Positions 5,911-6,035 of a DNA stretch of 6,035 nucleotides are shown here, piece after piece. Each line of letters starts with the position of its first letter. Positions within the stretch are counted from its first letter, which is position 1. The notes beneath the pieces are model-generated. The model ran no database searches and was not told the origin of the DNA. It worked only from the letters and a program-made list of their open reading frames with translations. This stretch comes from an uncultured Burkholderiales bacterium (GTDB lineage: Bacteria; Pseudomonadota; Gammaproteobacteria; Burkholderiales; Burkholderiaceae_C): positions 1 through 6,035 of the forward strand of contig CAIYFE010000325.1 in NCBI GenBank assembly GCA_903925445.1, written 5' to 3'. Position numbers and translations under genes: made by a program.

Positions 5911-6035
5911 TTTTTGTATCTTTCTAAGTCTGATTCAATCTGTTTGATGCGCTCGCGCAGGCGATGCAACTGACGCAAAGTTGCCGCATTTTTTTCCCAA
6001 GAAGCATTGTCGTCGATGGGAAAAACGCCACTGTA
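5907..6035 (-). CDS. lpxD: UDP-3-O-acylglucosamine N-acyltransferase, C-terminal 42 residues (runs off the right edge)
   Basis: The minus strand from the right edge reads in frame YSGVFPIDDNASWEKNAATL and then a charged helical tail ending in a TGA at 5909-5907. This is the C-terminal end expected of LpxD, the hexapeptide-repeat enzyme that adds the N-linked hydroxyacyl chain to UDP-3-O-acylglucosamine. The FP..DNASWEKNAA.LRQL.RLR pattern is what I know from betaproteobacterial LpxD. Position directly before fabZ-lpxA-lpxB, in the standard order, supports the name. The tail RLRERIKQIESDLERYKK could form a short coiled helix. The catalytic part lies outside the window. The stop overlaps the fabZ start (ATGA). 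Confidence 0.9.
   Translation of the reverse strand, partial: YSGVFPIDDNASWEKNAATLRQLHRLRERIKQIESDLERYKK

Noticed and set aside
1..6035. Mobile element, CRISPR array, tRNA/rRNA gene, toxin-antitoxin or defence system
   Set aside because: Nearly every base is accounted for by housekeeping genes in a conserved order. I saw no transposase, regularly spaced repeats, tRNA-like cloverleaf or foreign-looking composition.

Overview
The window reads as an ordinary, densely packed chromosomal segment of a Gram-negative bacterium. It is most likely a betaproteobacterium of the Burkholderiales, possibly Comamonadaceae. That placement is inference from protein sequence style (for example the LpxA and FabZ sequences), the gene order, moderate GC and frequent TTG leucine codons. 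No marker gene settles it. Every gene supported here lies on the minus strand, so the segment is transcribed from right to left.

Reading in the direction of transcription, the right part (6035 to about 2920) is the lipid A / outer-membrane block. It holds the C-terminal end of lpxD, then complete fabZ, lpxA, lpxB and rnhB, followed by a TrmH/SpoU-family RNA 2'-O-methyltransferase gene (2156-2923). The genes are joined by ATGA overlaps (lpxD/fabZ, rnhB/methyltransferase), a 29-base overlap (lpxB/rnhB) or gaps of 6-17 bases, so they look like one translationally coupled operon whose promoter lies beyond the right edge. FabZ works in fatty acid elongation. LpxA, LpxD and LpxB carry out the first, third and fifth steps of lipid A assembly. 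RnhB (RNase HII) and the methyltransferase act on nucleic acids and are probably passengers of the operon.

A 168-base intergenic region (1988-2155) separates this block from carA and carB, the two subunits of carbamoyl-phosphate synthetase, which supplies pyrimidine and arginine synthesis. carA is complete, has a GTG start and ends in a TAATG junction with carB. carB runs off the left edge after 274 codons. The intergenic region has a perfect TATAAT box with no good -35 and a predicted leader of roughly 120 nt without any AUG. The leader can form a 10-base-pair long-range stem (one mismatch) and, alternatively, an anti-Shine-Dalgarno helix that would hide the carA ribosome binding site. This possible RNA switch is the most interesting non-coding signal in the window.

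The other notable point is in LpxA. Methionine occupies the acyl-chain ruler position (glycine 173 in E. coli), which predicts a short, about C10, hydroxyacyl chain on lipid A. I found no mobile elements, CRISPR arrays, tRNA or rRNA genes, and no previously undescribed multi-gene system.
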